Source: Clostridia bacterium
GTDB lineage: Bacteria > Bacillota > Clostridia > Acetivibrionales > JAFADI01
Direction of reading: 5' to 3'
Assembly: GCA_026418695.1 (NCBI GenBank)
Contig: JAOAAU010000112.1
Coordinates: forward strand, 1-54,097
DNA: 54,097 nucleotides
A program made the position numbers and the translations under genes. Below the pieces are notes generated by a model. That model made no database searches. It was not told the DNA's origin and saw only the letters and a list, made by a program, of their open reading frames with translations. The first letter of the stretch is position 1; every line of letters starts with the position of its first letter. Shown piece after piece: positions 9,248 to 17,432 of this stretch.

Positions 9248-10534
9248 TTATAGAAGAATCTTTTCTTTAACGATCACTTTACCGTTGACAATGGTTTCGT
9301 AAACAGTTCCCTGCAGTTTAAAACCATGATACGGTGAATTCTTGCTCTTGGACTTAAACTTACTGACATCTACGGTATATTCCTCATTGATATCCACAAT
9401 GGTGATATCAGCTGCTTGCCCTATTTCCAGCGAGCCTTTGTTCAAGCCGAGAATTTTTGAAGGATTTACACTCATTTTCTCTACCAGCTGTTGTATTGTG
9501 AGGTGTCCCGGTTTAACCAAGTAGGTGATTGCCAGGGGTAATGCAGTCTCAAATCCAACCAATCCATTTGCAGCGATGGTAAACTCAACATTCTTTTCAT
9601 CGACGTGATGCGGTGCATGATCTGTAGCGATGATATCAATGGTACCATCCTTCAAACCTTCAATGATGGCATCCACATCCTTTTGAGTTCGAAGCGGCGG
9701 ATTCACCTTTGCCAAGGTATTGAAGTTCTCACATGCAGCTTCTGTCAGTGAGAAATAGTGCGGGCAGGTTTCAGCCGTAACTTTTACACCGCGTTTTTTT
9801 GCATTTCTGATAAGATCAACGGATAACTCCGTGCTGACGTGAGCAATATGAATCGGCGTCTTCGTATATTCAGCCAGAATCAGTTCTCTTGCCACCATCA
9901 CCTCTTCTGCGGCTGCAGGTATCCCTTTCAATCCCATGGTGGTTGAGTAGTATCCTTCATTCATGACACCTTCTTCTGCTAACTCAGGATCTTCACAATG
10001 AGAGATGACGGTGATGTCAAACATGGAGGAATACTGCAGTGCTTTCTTCATCAAGGAAGCATTTTTAACCGGCTTTCCATCATCAGAGATCGCAACGGCA
10101 CCTGCGAATTTGAGTTCACCGATTTCTGCCAATTCTTCACCTTTTGAGCCCTTGGATATGGCGCCTATTGGGAAAACGTTGACAATCCCTTCGCTTTTTG
10201 CCTTGTTCAAAACATATCGAACCATGGCTTCGTTATCGATGACCGGGTTGGTATTCGGCATACAGGCAATGGATGTGAATCCGCCCATGGCTGCGCTTCT
10301 CGTTCCCGTTTCAATATCTTCCTTATATTCAAGTCCGGGATCTCTAAGGTGGCAGTGCGCATCTACCAATCCCGGGAACACATACTTTCCTTTTGCATCA
10401 ATGATATCTCCGTTGGAGAACTCGATTTCATTTCCAACCTCGCTGATTTTCCCGTTTTCAATGAGGATATCGAAGATACCGTCTCTATTTGTCTTTGGAT
10501 CTACAACATGTCCGTTTTTAATTAATATTTTCAC
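9248..10534 (-). CDS. pyrC: Dihydroorotase
   Basis: Cyclises carbamoyl aspartate to dihydroorotate. It belongs to the long (class I type, 428 residues) amidohydrolase family. Metal ligands are visible in [10 protein letters not shown] (His60, His62), further histidines in ISHCED and IAHVST, and the catalytic aspartate in IATDHAPHH. Start is GTG at 10534, seven bases after GGAGG. The first 17 bases overlap the 3' end of pyrB, suggesting translational coupling. Confidence 0.97.
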   Translation of the reverse strand: MKILIKNGHVVDPKTNRDGIFDILIENGKISEVGNEIEFSNGDIIDAKGKYVFPGLVDAHCHLRDPGLEYKEDIETGTRSAAMGGFTSIACMPNTNPVIDNEAMVRYVLNKAKSEGIVNVFPIGAISKGSKGEELAEIGELKFAGAVAISDDGKPVKNASLMKKALQYSSMFDITVISHCEDPELAEEGVMNEGYYSTTMGLKGIPAAAEEVMVARELILAEYTKTPIHIAHVSTELSVDLIRNAKKRGVKVTAETCPHYFSLTEAACENFNTLAKVNPPLRTQKDVDAIIEGLKDGTIDIIATDHAPHHVDEKNVEFTIAANGLVGFETALPLAITYLVKPGHLTIQQLVEKMSVNPSKILGLNKGSLEIGQAADITIVDINEEYTVDVSKFKSKSKNSPYHGFKLQGTVYETIVNGKVIVKEKILL

Positions 10535-11456
10535 CGCTGTTCCTCCTTGTCAAAAGATACAAAAGTGCCATTCTTACAGCTACACCGTTCATGACCTGTT
10601 CATTGATCACCGATTGGTCTCCATCCATGACGTAAGTTGACAATTCCAACCCTCGGTTGACCGGTCCCGGATGCATTACCAGCGCGTCTTCCTTTGCGAG
10701 TTTCAAGCGCTTTTCGTCCAAACCGAAGAATCTGGAATACTCTCTGGTCGTCGGGAACAATCCTTTTTTCTGTCTTTCAAGCTGTATTCTCAAAGCCATG
10801 ACCACATCCGCATCAATCATCGCTTCCTGAATTGTATTGAAAACTTTAACACCTGTCTTTTCGATTCCCGGAGGCAGAAGCGTAGACGGTCCTGCAACAC
10901 TCACTTCCGCTCCCAGCTTGGTCATTCCATAAATATTGCTTCTTGCCACCCTGCTGTGGTAAATATCCCCGAGGATCGCAATCTTCAAGCCTTCCAGAGA
11001 ACCTTTCTTTTCCCAGATGGTGAACATGTCCAGCAGCGCCTGAGTCGGGTGCTCGTTCATTCCATCTCCTGCATTGATCACAGAGGCATTGATATTCTTC
11101 GCCAGCAAATGGGGTGCGCCTGACATGGGATGACGGATGATGATCACGTCTGCTCCCATCATATCAATGGTCTTTCCTGTGTCGATCAAGGTCTCTCCCT
11201 TTGAAACACTGCTGCTTGAAGCAGAGATATTGGCTGCACTGGCGCTCATATATTTGGAAGCCAGTTCAAAGGAAAGACGGGTTCGGGTACTGTTCTCGTA
11301 AAAGAGCGTTATAATGGACTTTCCCTGTAGATGCGGTGTTTTTTTGTTGTTGGTTGTTAATACATACTTCATTGTCTTGGCTGTGTTCAAAACCAGCATG
11401 ATTTCTTCTGCCGAGAGTTCTTTGATGCCAAGCAAATCTTTTGATTTTAAAACCAT
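10518..11456 (-). CDS. pyrB: Aspartate carbamoyltransferase catalytic subunit
   Basis: Condenses carbamoyl phosphate with aspartate. The carbamoyl-phosphate site STRTR is at residues 56-60 (within [14 protein letters not shown]), and HPTQALLD lies near residue 137. Length 312 matches the Bacillus-type enzyme, which works without a regulatory PyrI subunit; no pyrI is present here. ATG at 11456 follows AGGTGG. The 260-base gap from pyrR contains a candidate promoter and a terminator hairpin but no recognisable PyrR-binding loop. Confidence 0.98.
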   Translation of the reverse strand: MVLKSKDLLGIKELSAEEIMLVLNTAKTMKYVLTTNNKKTPHLQGKSIITLFYENSTRTRLSFELASKYMSASAANISASSSSVSKGETLIDTGKTIDMMGADVIIIRHPMSGAPHLLAKNINASVINAGDGMNEHPTQALLDMFTIWEKKGSLEGLKIAILGDIYHSRVARSNIYGMTKLGAEVSVAGPSTLLPPGIEKTGVKVFNTIQEAMIDADVVMALRIQLERQKKGLFPTTREYSRFFGLDEKRLKLAKEDALVMHPGPVNRGLELSTYVMDGDQSVINEQVMNGVAVRMALLYLLTRRNSGENIN

Positions 11457-11535
11457 GTTGCAAAACCACCTTTATATAATTTAATTAATCGATTCCGGTT
11501 TCATTAAAGTTTATGATTTAGTTGAATGGCTGCAC

Positions 11536-11569
11536 ATAAAAATAGTAAGGACAAATGCCCTTACTATTT
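11536..11569 (-). terminator. Terminator hairpin between pyrR and pyrB
   Basis: A perfect 11-bp stem (arms 11540-11550 and 11559-11569, eight-base loop), followed in the minus-strand transcript by a short interrupted U-tract. It can end the pyrR transcript. It also lies just downstream of a candidate promoter, so it could attenuate pyrB expression. No alternative antiterminator pairing was found. Confidence 0.6.
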
Positions 11570-11585
11570 CTTGAAAAATCTATCA

Positions 11586-11613
11586 AATATAAAGAATGAA
11601 AAGCATTGCTCAA
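11586..11613 (-). promoter_or_regulatory. Candidate vegetative promoter for pyrB and downstream pyr genes
   Basis: The minus strand reads TTGAGC (-35, 11608-11613), a 16-base spacer and TATATT (-10, 11586-11591). Transcription would begin just before the hairpin at 11540-11569. This is a consensus match only and could be fortuitous in A+T-rich intergenic DNA. Confidence 0.35.
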
Positions 11614-11716
11614 TCCAGGGAATAGTTGAACAGGGCTGTTGTTGAATGGCATATTCGTGGTTTTAATCTTTATGTTTTGAGAAATCCTGTTCATAACCGT
11701 TCCCTTTCCTTCTAAA

Positions 11717-12268
11717 TTAATGGGCTATGCCCTTTTCCATTTCACCAATGGTCACTGCATTGACTTTATCAATATCGAAAAGCTTTACATGCACCACTTC
11801 ATTCTTTGAAGTCGGTACGTTTTTGCCAACATAATCTGCACGGATTGGCAGTTCTCTATGACCGCGGTCGATCAGAATAGCCAGTTGTATAAGTTTCGGT
11901 CTTCCGATGTCCATGATCGCATCAATCGCTGCTCTTACGGTTCTGCCGGTATAAAGTACATCATCAACAAGGACAATCTTTTTATTATTAATAGGAAAGT
12001 TGATTTCAGTACCGTTGATAATCGGATGTTCCGATAACATACTCAGATCATCGCGGTAAAAGGTGATATCCAAAACTCCTACCGGAACATTGGTGCCTTC
12101 CACTTCCTTGATTTTTTCAGCTACCATTTTTGCGAGCGGCACGCCTCTTCTTTGTATTCCAATGAGCGCCAGGTTTTCAACGCCCTTATTTTTTTCTATG
12201 ATCTCATGAGCAATTCTTGTTACTGCTCTCATAATCCCGCTTTCGTCCATTATTTCTGCTTTTTCCAT
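11717..12268 (-). CDS. pyrR: Bifunctional pyr operon RNA-binding attenuation protein / uracil phosphoribosyltransferase
   Basis: UMP-responsive regulator that binds pyr leader RNA and promotes termination; the family often retains UPRTase activity. The PRPP loop [15 protein letters not shown] is at about residues 99-113. [11 protein letters not shown] (about 37-47) and the basic dimer surface are typical. The start ATG at 12268 (MEKAEIM) is chosen because GGAG lies ten bases upstream; an in-frame ATG seven codons earlier has no ribosome binding site. That gives 183 residues, the normal length. Its own leader carries a PyrR-type attenuator at 12311-12412. Confidence 0.97.
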   Translation of the reverse strand: MEKAEIMDESGIMRAVTRIAHEIIEKNKGVENLALIGIQRRGVPLAKMVAEKIKEVEGTNVPVGVLDITFYRDDLSMLSEHPIINGTEINFPINNKKIVLVDDVLYTGRTVRAAIDAIMDIGRPKLIQLAILIDRGHRELPIRADYVGKNVPTSKNEVVHVKLFDIDKVNAVTIGEMEKGIAH

Positions 12269-12310
12269 AATTTCAACACTCCAAACCATTCAAATTTTTA
12301 CCGAAGAAAT

Positions 12311-12341
12311 CAAAAAACTTCCTACCAGAAGGTAAGAAGTT
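12311..12341 (-). terminator. Attenuator terminator of the pyrR leader
   Basis: An 11-bp stem with one G-U pair (arms 12316-12326 and 12331-12341, loop AGAA on the plus strand). In the minus-strand RNA it is followed by a run of six U. The upstream arm contains CTTACCTTCT, which can instead pair with AGAAGGTGAG of the antiterminator, so the structure is conditional. It ends about 45 bases before the pyrR start. Confidence 0.88.
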
Positions 12342-12378
12342 AGCATCAATACACATGATAACTCTAGTTATCGCTTTT

Positions 12379-12412
12379 CTCACCTTCTAGCCTCTCTGGA
12401 CTAATTTAAAGG
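12379..12412 (-). promoter_or_regulatory. PyrR-binding anti-antiterminator of the pyr leader
   Basis: The minus strand at 12402-12389 reads AGTCCAGAGAGGCT, an exact match to the known PyrR RNA consensus ARUCCNGNGAGGYU. UAGUC and GGCUA close a small hairpin, and CCUU (12409-12412) can pair with AAGG (12384-12387). This hairpin therefore sequesters AGAAGGTGAG (12379-12388), the antiterminator arm. With UMP-bound PyrR the terminator at 12311-12341 should form. A weak promoter (TTGATA, 16 bases, TATCGT) lies immediately upstream. Nothing else is recognised between about 12460 and 12590. Confidence 0.9.
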
Positions 12413-12589
12413 ATCATTTTATTAACGATAGTTTATCACAATTAAATATCAAAGTCTACATATTTTGCAAAATAAAAAGCTGATTCAACAAAATTTATAT
12501 CAGGCCTGCGCTGTATTAAATCAATTGGATTACTTTAAATATTAGTGAAGAAAAGACATCGTATTTCTTGCTTTTTTGTTTTCATTCAT

Positions 12590-12626
12590 AAAAAAAATAA
12601 AACACGTCAACTCTTTGACATGTTTT
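12590..12626 (-). terminator. Rho-independent terminator of spoVS (first copy)
   Basis: A 12-bp stem (arms 12599-12610 and 12615-12626, tetraloop) with one wobble pair, followed in the minus-strand RNA by a run of U (plus-strand A run 12590-12597). It lies just after the spoVS stop codon and separates it from the pyr leader. Confidence 0.85.
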
Positions 12627-12642
12627 AATCTTTCCTTCATCC

Positions 12643-12903
12643 TTATCTAGGTTCAATGTAAAACTTGATGGCTGTCCGTTCTTCTCCGTCGATATTCACT
12701 TCTGAGAATGCAGGAATTACTACAAGATCAATTCCATTTGGAGCTACAAAACCTCGTGTAATTGCAATTGCTTTGACAGCTTGATTAACGGCGCCTGCAC
12801 CAACAGCCTGAATCTCTGCATGGCTGCTGTCCCTTAAAACTGCAGCTAACGCACCTGCAACTGATTTTGGCTGCGAATTTGCTGATACCTTTAGTACCTC
12901 CAT
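12643..12903 (-). CDS. spoVS: Stage V sporulation protein S, copy 1
   Basis: A small (86-residue) Alba-fold-like protein needed for late sporulation in Bacillus; the biochemical role is poorly defined. The whole length matches the family: MEVLKVSA at the start, GAGAVNQAVKAIAI in the middle and DGEERTAIKFYIEPR at the end. ATG at 12903 has AGGAGG seven bases upstream. It is monocistronic, with a sigma-H-type promoter at 12962-12988 and a terminator at 12590-12626. A second, very similar copy lies at 42494-42757 beside ymdB and rny, the usual location. Confidence 0.97.
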   Translation of the reverse strand: MEVLKVSANSQPKSVAGALAAVLRDSSHAEIQAVGAGAVNQAVKAIAITRGFVAPNGIDLVVIPAFSEVNIDGEERTAIKFYIEPR

Positions 12904-12961
12904 ACCTTTTCCTCCTACGATGAATTTGTTGCATTCAATTATTAAAAATGTATATATTTAT

Positions 12962-12988
12962 ATTCTCCATTTTCCTTTTAATTCCTTC
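12962..12988 (-). promoter_or_regulatory. Sigma-H promoter of spoVS copy 1
   Basis: The minus strand reads GAAGGAATT (12980-12988), 11 bases, then GGAGAAT (12962-12968). Both boxes fit the Bacillus sigma-H consensus RNAGGAWWW-N11/12-RNNGAAT exactly, and spoVS is sigma-H dependent in B. subtilis. The -10 lies about 60 bases upstream of the ATG. The second spoVS has the same arrangement. Confidence 0.8.
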
Positions 12989-13030
12989 AAAAGTTATCAA
13001 GTTTTTTTATTTAATTTTAATCTACCGTTT

Positions 13031-14062
13031 TTAGTTCGTTTTTTCTACAAATATCTGCATTTTTCTATCTTTATTTTCAATAATCTTTACTGTTTTAAAA
13101 TGATATTTTCTTTTCAAGGTTTCAATATTCACTCTTTTTTGGCCTACAACATCGGAAATATTTCCTAAATCTGTATAGATTGCAATTCCCTCACTGTTTT
13201 CCAATCCCTTTTTCTGAATGATCTCTTCTATGGTTTTTAAAACCAGGCGGGATTGTACCAACTGACGGAACGCCGGATGAAAAGGACCTGCAACAATATC
13301 CCGTCCTTCACTGATGTTGTCTGTAGCCTGCAGTCCGACTCGAATCACATTGATTTGACTGGCTTCATACATTTCAAGGAGCTCTGCGCATAGATCTACT
13401 GCTTCTTCCAAAGATAATGGGCTGTATTTGCCTTCATGATAGAGTTTTTCAAGAAAAGTATTTTTTACAACCAATGTCGGGTAAATTCTTAGTATTTCCG
13501 GTTTCAGCAGGATTACGCTTTTTGCGGTTTCTATGCTTTTTTCCCTGTTATCTCCCGGCAATCCGATCATCGTTTGGATTCCCAGGCGAATTCCAGCGCC
13601 ATGAATAAGTCCAGAGGACCTGATTACGTCTTGAACGCTGTGACCTCGGCAGCTCATCCTGAGAACTTCTTCATCCATACTCTGAACACCCAGTTCTATG
13701 GTATTGACATGATATGCTTTAAGATATTCGAGGATCGAAGGGGTAATGTAATCCGGACGGGTTGAAAGACGCACACCTTGAACGAATCCCTTTTGAATAT
13801 ATTCATTGGCGATTTGCAGATACCTAATCTGAAGTTCTTTTTCAATTCCGGTAAAGCTTCCGCCGTAAAAGCCAATTTCAACAAAAGCACCCTTTGAAAG
13901 GGTGCTGATATGGGCTTCGATGACTTCTCTCATTTTATTCTCGGAAATGTCTTCAATTTGTCCGCTGATGGACTTTTGATTACAAAAAATACAATCAAAG
14001 GGACATCCCTTATGGGGAATAAAAATTGGTATGATCACATGCTTAGTTTTCACTGGAATCAC
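13031..14062 (-). CDS. Elp3-like radical SAM protein without acetyltransferase domain
   Basis: A cytosolic radical SAM enzyme of about 343 residues. The [4Fe-4S] motif is Cys20-x3-Cys24-x2-Cys27 (KGCPFDCIFCNQ). YGGSFTGI, STRPDYI and ELGVQSMDEEVL follow, as in the radical SAM part of the Elp3/YhcC group. The Elp3 GNAT domain is absent, so a tRNA-modifying role cannot be assumed. GTG at 14062 follows GGAG by seven bases and overlaps the end of rnc by 20 bases. Genes of this type commonly follow rnc in Clostridia, where smc and ftsY usually come next; here spoVS follows. Substrate unknown. Confidence 0.85.
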   Translation of the reverse strand: MIPVKTKHVIIPIFIPHKGCPFDCIFCNQKSISGQIEDISENKMREVIEAHISTLSKGAFVEIGFYGGSFTGIEKELQIRYLQIANEYIQKGFVQGVRLSTRPDYITPSILEYLKAYHVNTIELGVQSMDEEVLRMSCRGHSVQDVIRSSGLIHGAGIRLGIQTMIGLPGDNREKSIETAKSVILLKPEILRIYPTLVVKNTFLEKLYHEGKYSPLSLEEAVDLCAELLEMYEASQINVIRVGLQATDNISEGRDIVAGPFHPAFRQLVQSRLVLKTIEEIIQKKGLENSEGIAIYTDLGNISDVVGQKRVNIETLKRKYHFKTVKIIENKDRKMQIFVEKTN

Positions 14063-14765
14063 CGTATTTCTCCAAGGCTGATTTTGCAGCGCTTTGTTCC
14101 GCTTCCTTTTTGCTTCGTCCCTCTCCGGTTCCCATGATTTCGTCGGAAACCTTCACTTGAGAAACAAAGATTTTATTGTGGTCCGGACCTTTTTCTTCCA
14201 ATATTTCATACTGAATCTTATGATCGCTGAACTTTTGGATCTTCTCCTGAAGCTGCGTCTTATAGTCCATAAAGACAACACCGTTCATGGAGTCTTCTAT
14301 CAGATGTTTCATTTGTGACATGACAAATAGCTTGGCTTTTTCCATGCCGCCATCGGTGTATATCGCGCCAATGACAGCCTCAAATGCATCGGAAAGAATT
14401 GAAATTCTTGTTCTGCCTCCGGTCAGCTCTTCCCCTTTGCCTAACAGCAGATAATTTCCGATGCCGATATTATTCGAACATCGGACCAGGGATTGCTCGC
14501 ATACAATGGCTGCTCTTGCCCGGGTCATTTCTCCTTCGGACAGCTTAGGATACTTGAAATATATATATTCACTGATGATCAAATTCAGGATAGAATCGCC
14601 AAGAAACTCTATTCTTTCATTGCTTGTCAGCTTTTCATCCTTGAACTCATTGGCATAGGAGCTGTGAGTCAAAGCAAGGATTAAATTGCTTTTGTCTTTA
14701 AACTGATAGTCAATCAGGTTTTCGAATTGACTTAGCTTACCTTTTAAACCTTCCAGGACAATCAT
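14043..14765 (-). CDS. rnc: Ribonuclease III
   Basis: Double-strand-specific endoribonuclease for rRNA and mRNA processing. The signature NERIEFLGDSIL is at residues 49-60. The second catalytic acidic cluster is SDAFEAVIGAIY near residue 120. A double-stranded RNA-binding domain fills about 160-235 and ends with SKKEAEQSAAKSALEKYG. ATG at 14765 follows GGAGG by five bases and is preferred to a TTG four codons upstream that overlaps the ribosome binding site. 240 residues. It has its own promoter (14800-14828) after the fabF terminator. Confidence 0.97.
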   Translation of the reverse strand: MIVLEGLKGKLSQFENLIDYQFKDKSNLILALTHSSYANEFKDEKLTSNERIEFLGDSILNLIISEYIYFKYPKLSEGEMTRARAAIVCEQSLVRCSNNIGIGNYLLLGKGEELTGGRTRISILSDAFEAVIGAIYTDGGMEKAKLFVMSQMKHLIEDSMNGVVFMDYKTQLQEKIQKFSDHKIQYEILEEKGPDHNKIFVSQVKVSDEIMGTGEGRSKKEAEQSAAKSALEKYGDSSEN

Positions 14766-14799
14766 TAATTCCTCCAAATAGTGATTTTTCTATACGTTT

Positions 14800-14828
14800 A
14801 TTCTATCCAACTAAACAAGCTTAATCAA
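14800..14828 (-). promoter_or_regulatory. Vegetative promoter of rnc
   Basis: The minus strand has TTGATT (14823-14828), a 17-base spacer and TAGAAT (14800-14805). It lies between the fabF terminator and the rnc start, 35 bases upstream of the ATG, so rnc can be transcribed independently of the fab operon. Confidence 0.65.
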
Positions 14829-14838
14829 TATATTCACA

Positions 14839-14873
14839 CAAAAAAGGTGAGGTTTTTTCACCTCACCCTTTTT
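14839..14873. terminator. Terminator at the end of the fab operon
   Basis: The arms carry GGTGAGGT and its complement, flanked by A and T runs on opposite sides, giving a stem of about 13 bp with one mismatch and a U-run in the minus-strand RNA. It lies 21 bases after the fabF stop codon. Confidence 0.82.
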
Positions 14874-14893
14874 ACTACCTTATTAAAATGTAA

Positions 14894-16129
14894 TTATTCG
14901 TATTTCTTTAAAGCCAATGTTGCATTGTGTCCACCGAATCCGAGGGAGTTTGAAAGAGCATACTTGATGTCTGCTTTTCTTCCTTCGTTTGGTACACAAT
15001 CAAGATCACATTCAGGATCCGGAGTATTGTAGTTGATGGTTGCAGGCAAGAAGCCTTCCTTTAATGCCATTGCAGTAATGAGTGCTTCTATGGCACCTGC
15101 TGCACCAAGCAAGTGACCTGTCATGGACTTCGTGGAGCTCATTGCCAATTTCTTCGCATGATCTCCGAAAACAGCCTTAACGATTCTGGTTTCACCTGGA
15201 TCATTGAGTGGTGTGGATGTACCGTGTGCATTGATATATCCAACATCTTCAGGATTGATTCCTGCATCCTTCAATGCCATGTTCATACACTTGATTCCGC
15301 CAAGTCCTTCCGGATGCGGCGCTGTGATATGATAAGCATCGCAGGTACATCCATACCCTACGATTTCAGCGATGATGTTTGCGCCTCTTTTCAAAGCGTG
15401 TTCCAAATCTTCGATAATCAATACGGCTGCACCTTCACCCATTACAAAGCCGTCTCTTTCAGCATCAAAAGGTCTGCAAGCCTTTGAAGGATCTTCATTG
15501 GTGGACATTGCTTTCTGTGAACAGAATCCTGCGAAGGATACCGGAGTGATGGATGCTTCTGCTCCGCCGGTAACCATGAGATCCGCATCACCGCGCTGAA
15601 TAACTTTGAAAGCATCCCCGATGGCGTTATTTCCTGTTGCGCAGGCTGTTACAACACATTCGTTGAATCCGCTGAAGCCATATTCGATGGCGATTCTTCC
15701 GGAGGCCATGTTTGCAATCATCATCGGGATGAAGAAAGGACTGACTCTTCCCGGACCTTTTTCAAACAATGTATTGCATTGATCTTCGAAGGTCTCGATT
15801 CCACCGATACCGGAACCAACGATAACGCCGGCACGGTCTTTGTCGATGGCTTCCAAATCGATTTTTGACATTTCCACAGCCATCTTGGTTGCTGCCAATG
15901 CATACTGTGTATAGCGATCCATTCTCTTTGCTTCTTTCTTGTCAATAAACTGAGTCGGATCAAAGTTTTTGATTTCAGCAGCTATTTTAGTAGGATAATT
16001 CGAAACATCAAATCTTTCAACTGTGCTGATTCCACACTTGCCTTCCTTAATTGCATTCCAGAGCTGGTCCACTCCAAAACCCAGTGATGACACAACTCCT
16101 GCACCAGTGATTACTACGCGTCTTTTCAT
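14894..16129 (-). CDS. fabF: 3-oxoacyl-ACP synthase II
   Basis: Elongating ketosynthase of type II fatty-acid synthesis, condensing acyl-ACP with malonyl-ACP. Catalytic Cys163 is in [13 protein letters not shown], and the two histidines are in [11 protein letters not shown] and [11 protein letters not shown]. The C-terminal [12 protein letters not shown] glycine loop is present. Length 411 is typical. ATG at 16129 follows GGGGG. Last gene of the fab cluster, separated from acpP by 224 bases containing the acpP terminator, so it may have its own promoter; no convincing one was recognised in 16130-16320. Confidence 0.97.
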   Translation of the reverse strand: MKRRVVITGAGVVSSLGFGVDQLWNAIKEGKCGISTVERFDVSNYPTKIAAEIKNFDPTQFIDKKEAKRMDRYTQYALAATKMAVEMSKIDLEAIDKDRAGVIVGSGIGGIETFEDQCNTLFEKGPGRVSPFFIPMMIANMASGRIAIEYGFSGFNECVVTACATGNNAIGDAFKVIQRGDADLMVTGGAEASITPVSFAGFCSQKAMSTNEDPSKACRPFDAERDGFVMGEGAAVLIIEDLEHALKRGANIIAEIVGYGCTCDAYHITAPHPEGLGGIKCMNMALKDAGINPEDVGYINAHGTSTPLNDPGETRIVKAVFGDHAKKLAMSSTKSMTGHLLGAAGAIEALITAMALKEGFLPATINYNTPDPECDLDCVPNEGRKADIKYALSNSLGFGGHNATLALKKYE

Positions 16130-16324
16130 GAAAGAATTCCCCCTATCAGGATAATTATTTAAAGATTACTTTTTGATCAATTGATGGATAAACCTTTGAA
16201 ACTTAGATGACTTAATTGCATTTGGATTGACTTTATATAAAATCAAATTCAATATTACCGATGAATGGATATTGATTGATAGGTTAAACTTGAAGTCCGA
16301 TGACTGTTTTTATGACCCGGTTTT

Positions 16325-16354
16325 AAAAAAAGTCCCTGTTTGAGGGACTTTTTT
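16325..16354. terminator. Terminator immediately after acpP
   Basis: AAGTCCCT and AGGGACTT form a near-perfect stem with a short loop and A/T runs on both sides, so it can act in either direction. Its last base coincides with the acpP stop codon. As acpP is followed by fabF on the same strand, it may reduce read-through and set different transcript levels for the two genes. Confidence 0.85.
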
Positions 16355-16581
16355 TATGAATTATTTTTAATGTAATCTACAGCATCACCTACTGTAGTAA
16401 TTTTCTCAGCCTCACTATCTGGAATTTCCATATCGAATTCCTCTTCTAAAGCCATGATGAGTTCAACTATATCCAGAGAGTCTGCTCCGAGATCATCAAT
16501 GAAGGATGATTCCATTGTTATATCATCTTCTTCAACGCCTAACTGTTCAACAACGATCTTCTTAACCTTTTCGAAAACCAT
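16354..16581 (-). CDS. acpP: Acyl carrier protein
   Basis: Carries growing acyl chains on a phosphopantetheine arm. The attachment serine is Ser35 in the canonical [12 protein letters not shown] motif. At 75 residues it is an acidic four-helix protein of normal size. ATG at 16581 (MVFEKVKK) follows an excellent AGGAGGTG by five bases and is chosen over an upstream in-frame start that would include the ribosome binding site. It sits between fabG and fabF, with a strong hairpin just upstream and a terminator directly at the stop codon. Confidence 0.98.
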   Translation of the reverse strand: MVFEKVKKIVVEQLGVEEDDITMESSFIDDLGADSLDIVELIMALEEEFDMEIPDSEAEKITTVGDAVDYIKNNS

Positions 16582-16622
16582 ACGTTCACCTCCTTCCACA
16601 GGGGGCTTAATTTATAATGCCC

Positions 16623-16655
16623 TAATGTAAAAGAATAGCAACTTCTTTCACATTA
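16623..16655 (-). other. Stable hairpin in the fabG-acpP intercistronic region
   Basis: A 13-bp uninterrupted stem with one G-U wobble in the minus-strand RNA (arms 16623-16635 and 16643-16655, seven-base loop). No U-tract follows, so it is unlikely to be a terminator. It may stabilise or allow processing of an acpP-containing transcript. Confidence 0.6.
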
Positions 16656-16663
16656 AGATAATA

Positions 16664-17401
16664 TTACATAACCAGTCCGCCGTCAATATCAATTACTTGC
16701 CCTGTCACATAATTTGAGTCTTCCGAAGCAAGAAAGGCTACAACATTTGCTACATCCTCCGGTGTCCCGAACCGTCCGAGCGCAATGTTTTTGAGATAAT
16801 TCTGCTTCAATTCATCGGGTAATACTTCAGTCATATCACTTTCAATCAAGCCGGGTGTAATTACGTTACACGTAATTCCTTTAGCGCCCAGCTCTTTTGC
16901 CGTTGTCTTTGTCAGCCCGATCAGACCGGCTTTGGAAGCGGAATAATTGGCCTGACCTTTGTTGCCGTAACGTCCGGCTACCGAAGAAACATTGATAATC
17001 TTGCCGCTATTTTGCTTCAGCATGATTTTGCCGGCAGCCTTAGTGCAGTTAAATGCACCTTTTAAATTGATGTTTAAAACAGTATCCCAGTCTTCTTCAG
17101 ACATCATCAACATTGGTTTGTCTTTTGTGATTCCGGCATTGTTCACCAAAATATCCAAACGACCATATGTATCCGTTGCTGCTTTGACGATTTGTTTCAC
17201 ATCATCCGGCTTGCTCACATCGCCTTTAACAGCCACTACGTTATAACCTGACGCCTTGAATTCCTCAGCCGTCTTATAAATACCATCGGAGAAAGAATTC
17301 AAAACAACATTTGCGCCCATTTGTGCAAGTTTGAAAGCAATTGCTTTACCCAAACCCCTCGCAGCGCCGGTTACAACAGCAGTTTTCCCCTTTAACTGCA
17401 T
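16664..17401 (-). CDS. fabG: 3-oxoacyl-ACP reductase
   Basis: NADPH-dependent short-chain dehydrogenase reducing 3-oxoacyl-ACP. The nucleotide-binding TGAARGLGKA motif is at residues 11-20, NNAG at 87-90, and the catalytic Ser140, Tyr153 and Lys157 are in place. The ATG at 17401 (MQLKGKT) is ten bases after GGGAGG and gives the standard length of 246; the in-frame ATG three codons upstream is only one base from the ribosome binding site. Located between fabD and acpP. Confidence 0.97.
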   Translation of the reverse strand: MQLKGKTAVVTGAARGLGKAIAFKLAQMGANVVLNSFSDGIYKTAEEFKASGYNVVAVKGDVSKPDDVKQIVKAATDTYGRLDILVNNAGITKDKPMLMMSEEDWDTVLNINLKGAFNCTKAAGKIMLKQNSGKIINVSSVAGRYGNKGQANYSASKAGLIGLTKTTAKELGAKGITCNVITPGLIESDMTEVLPDELKQNYLKNIALGRFGTPEDVANVVAFLASEDSNYVTGQVIDIDGGLVM

Positions 17402-17432
17402 ATTATGCATACCTCCCTTTTTAGGTTGAGAG

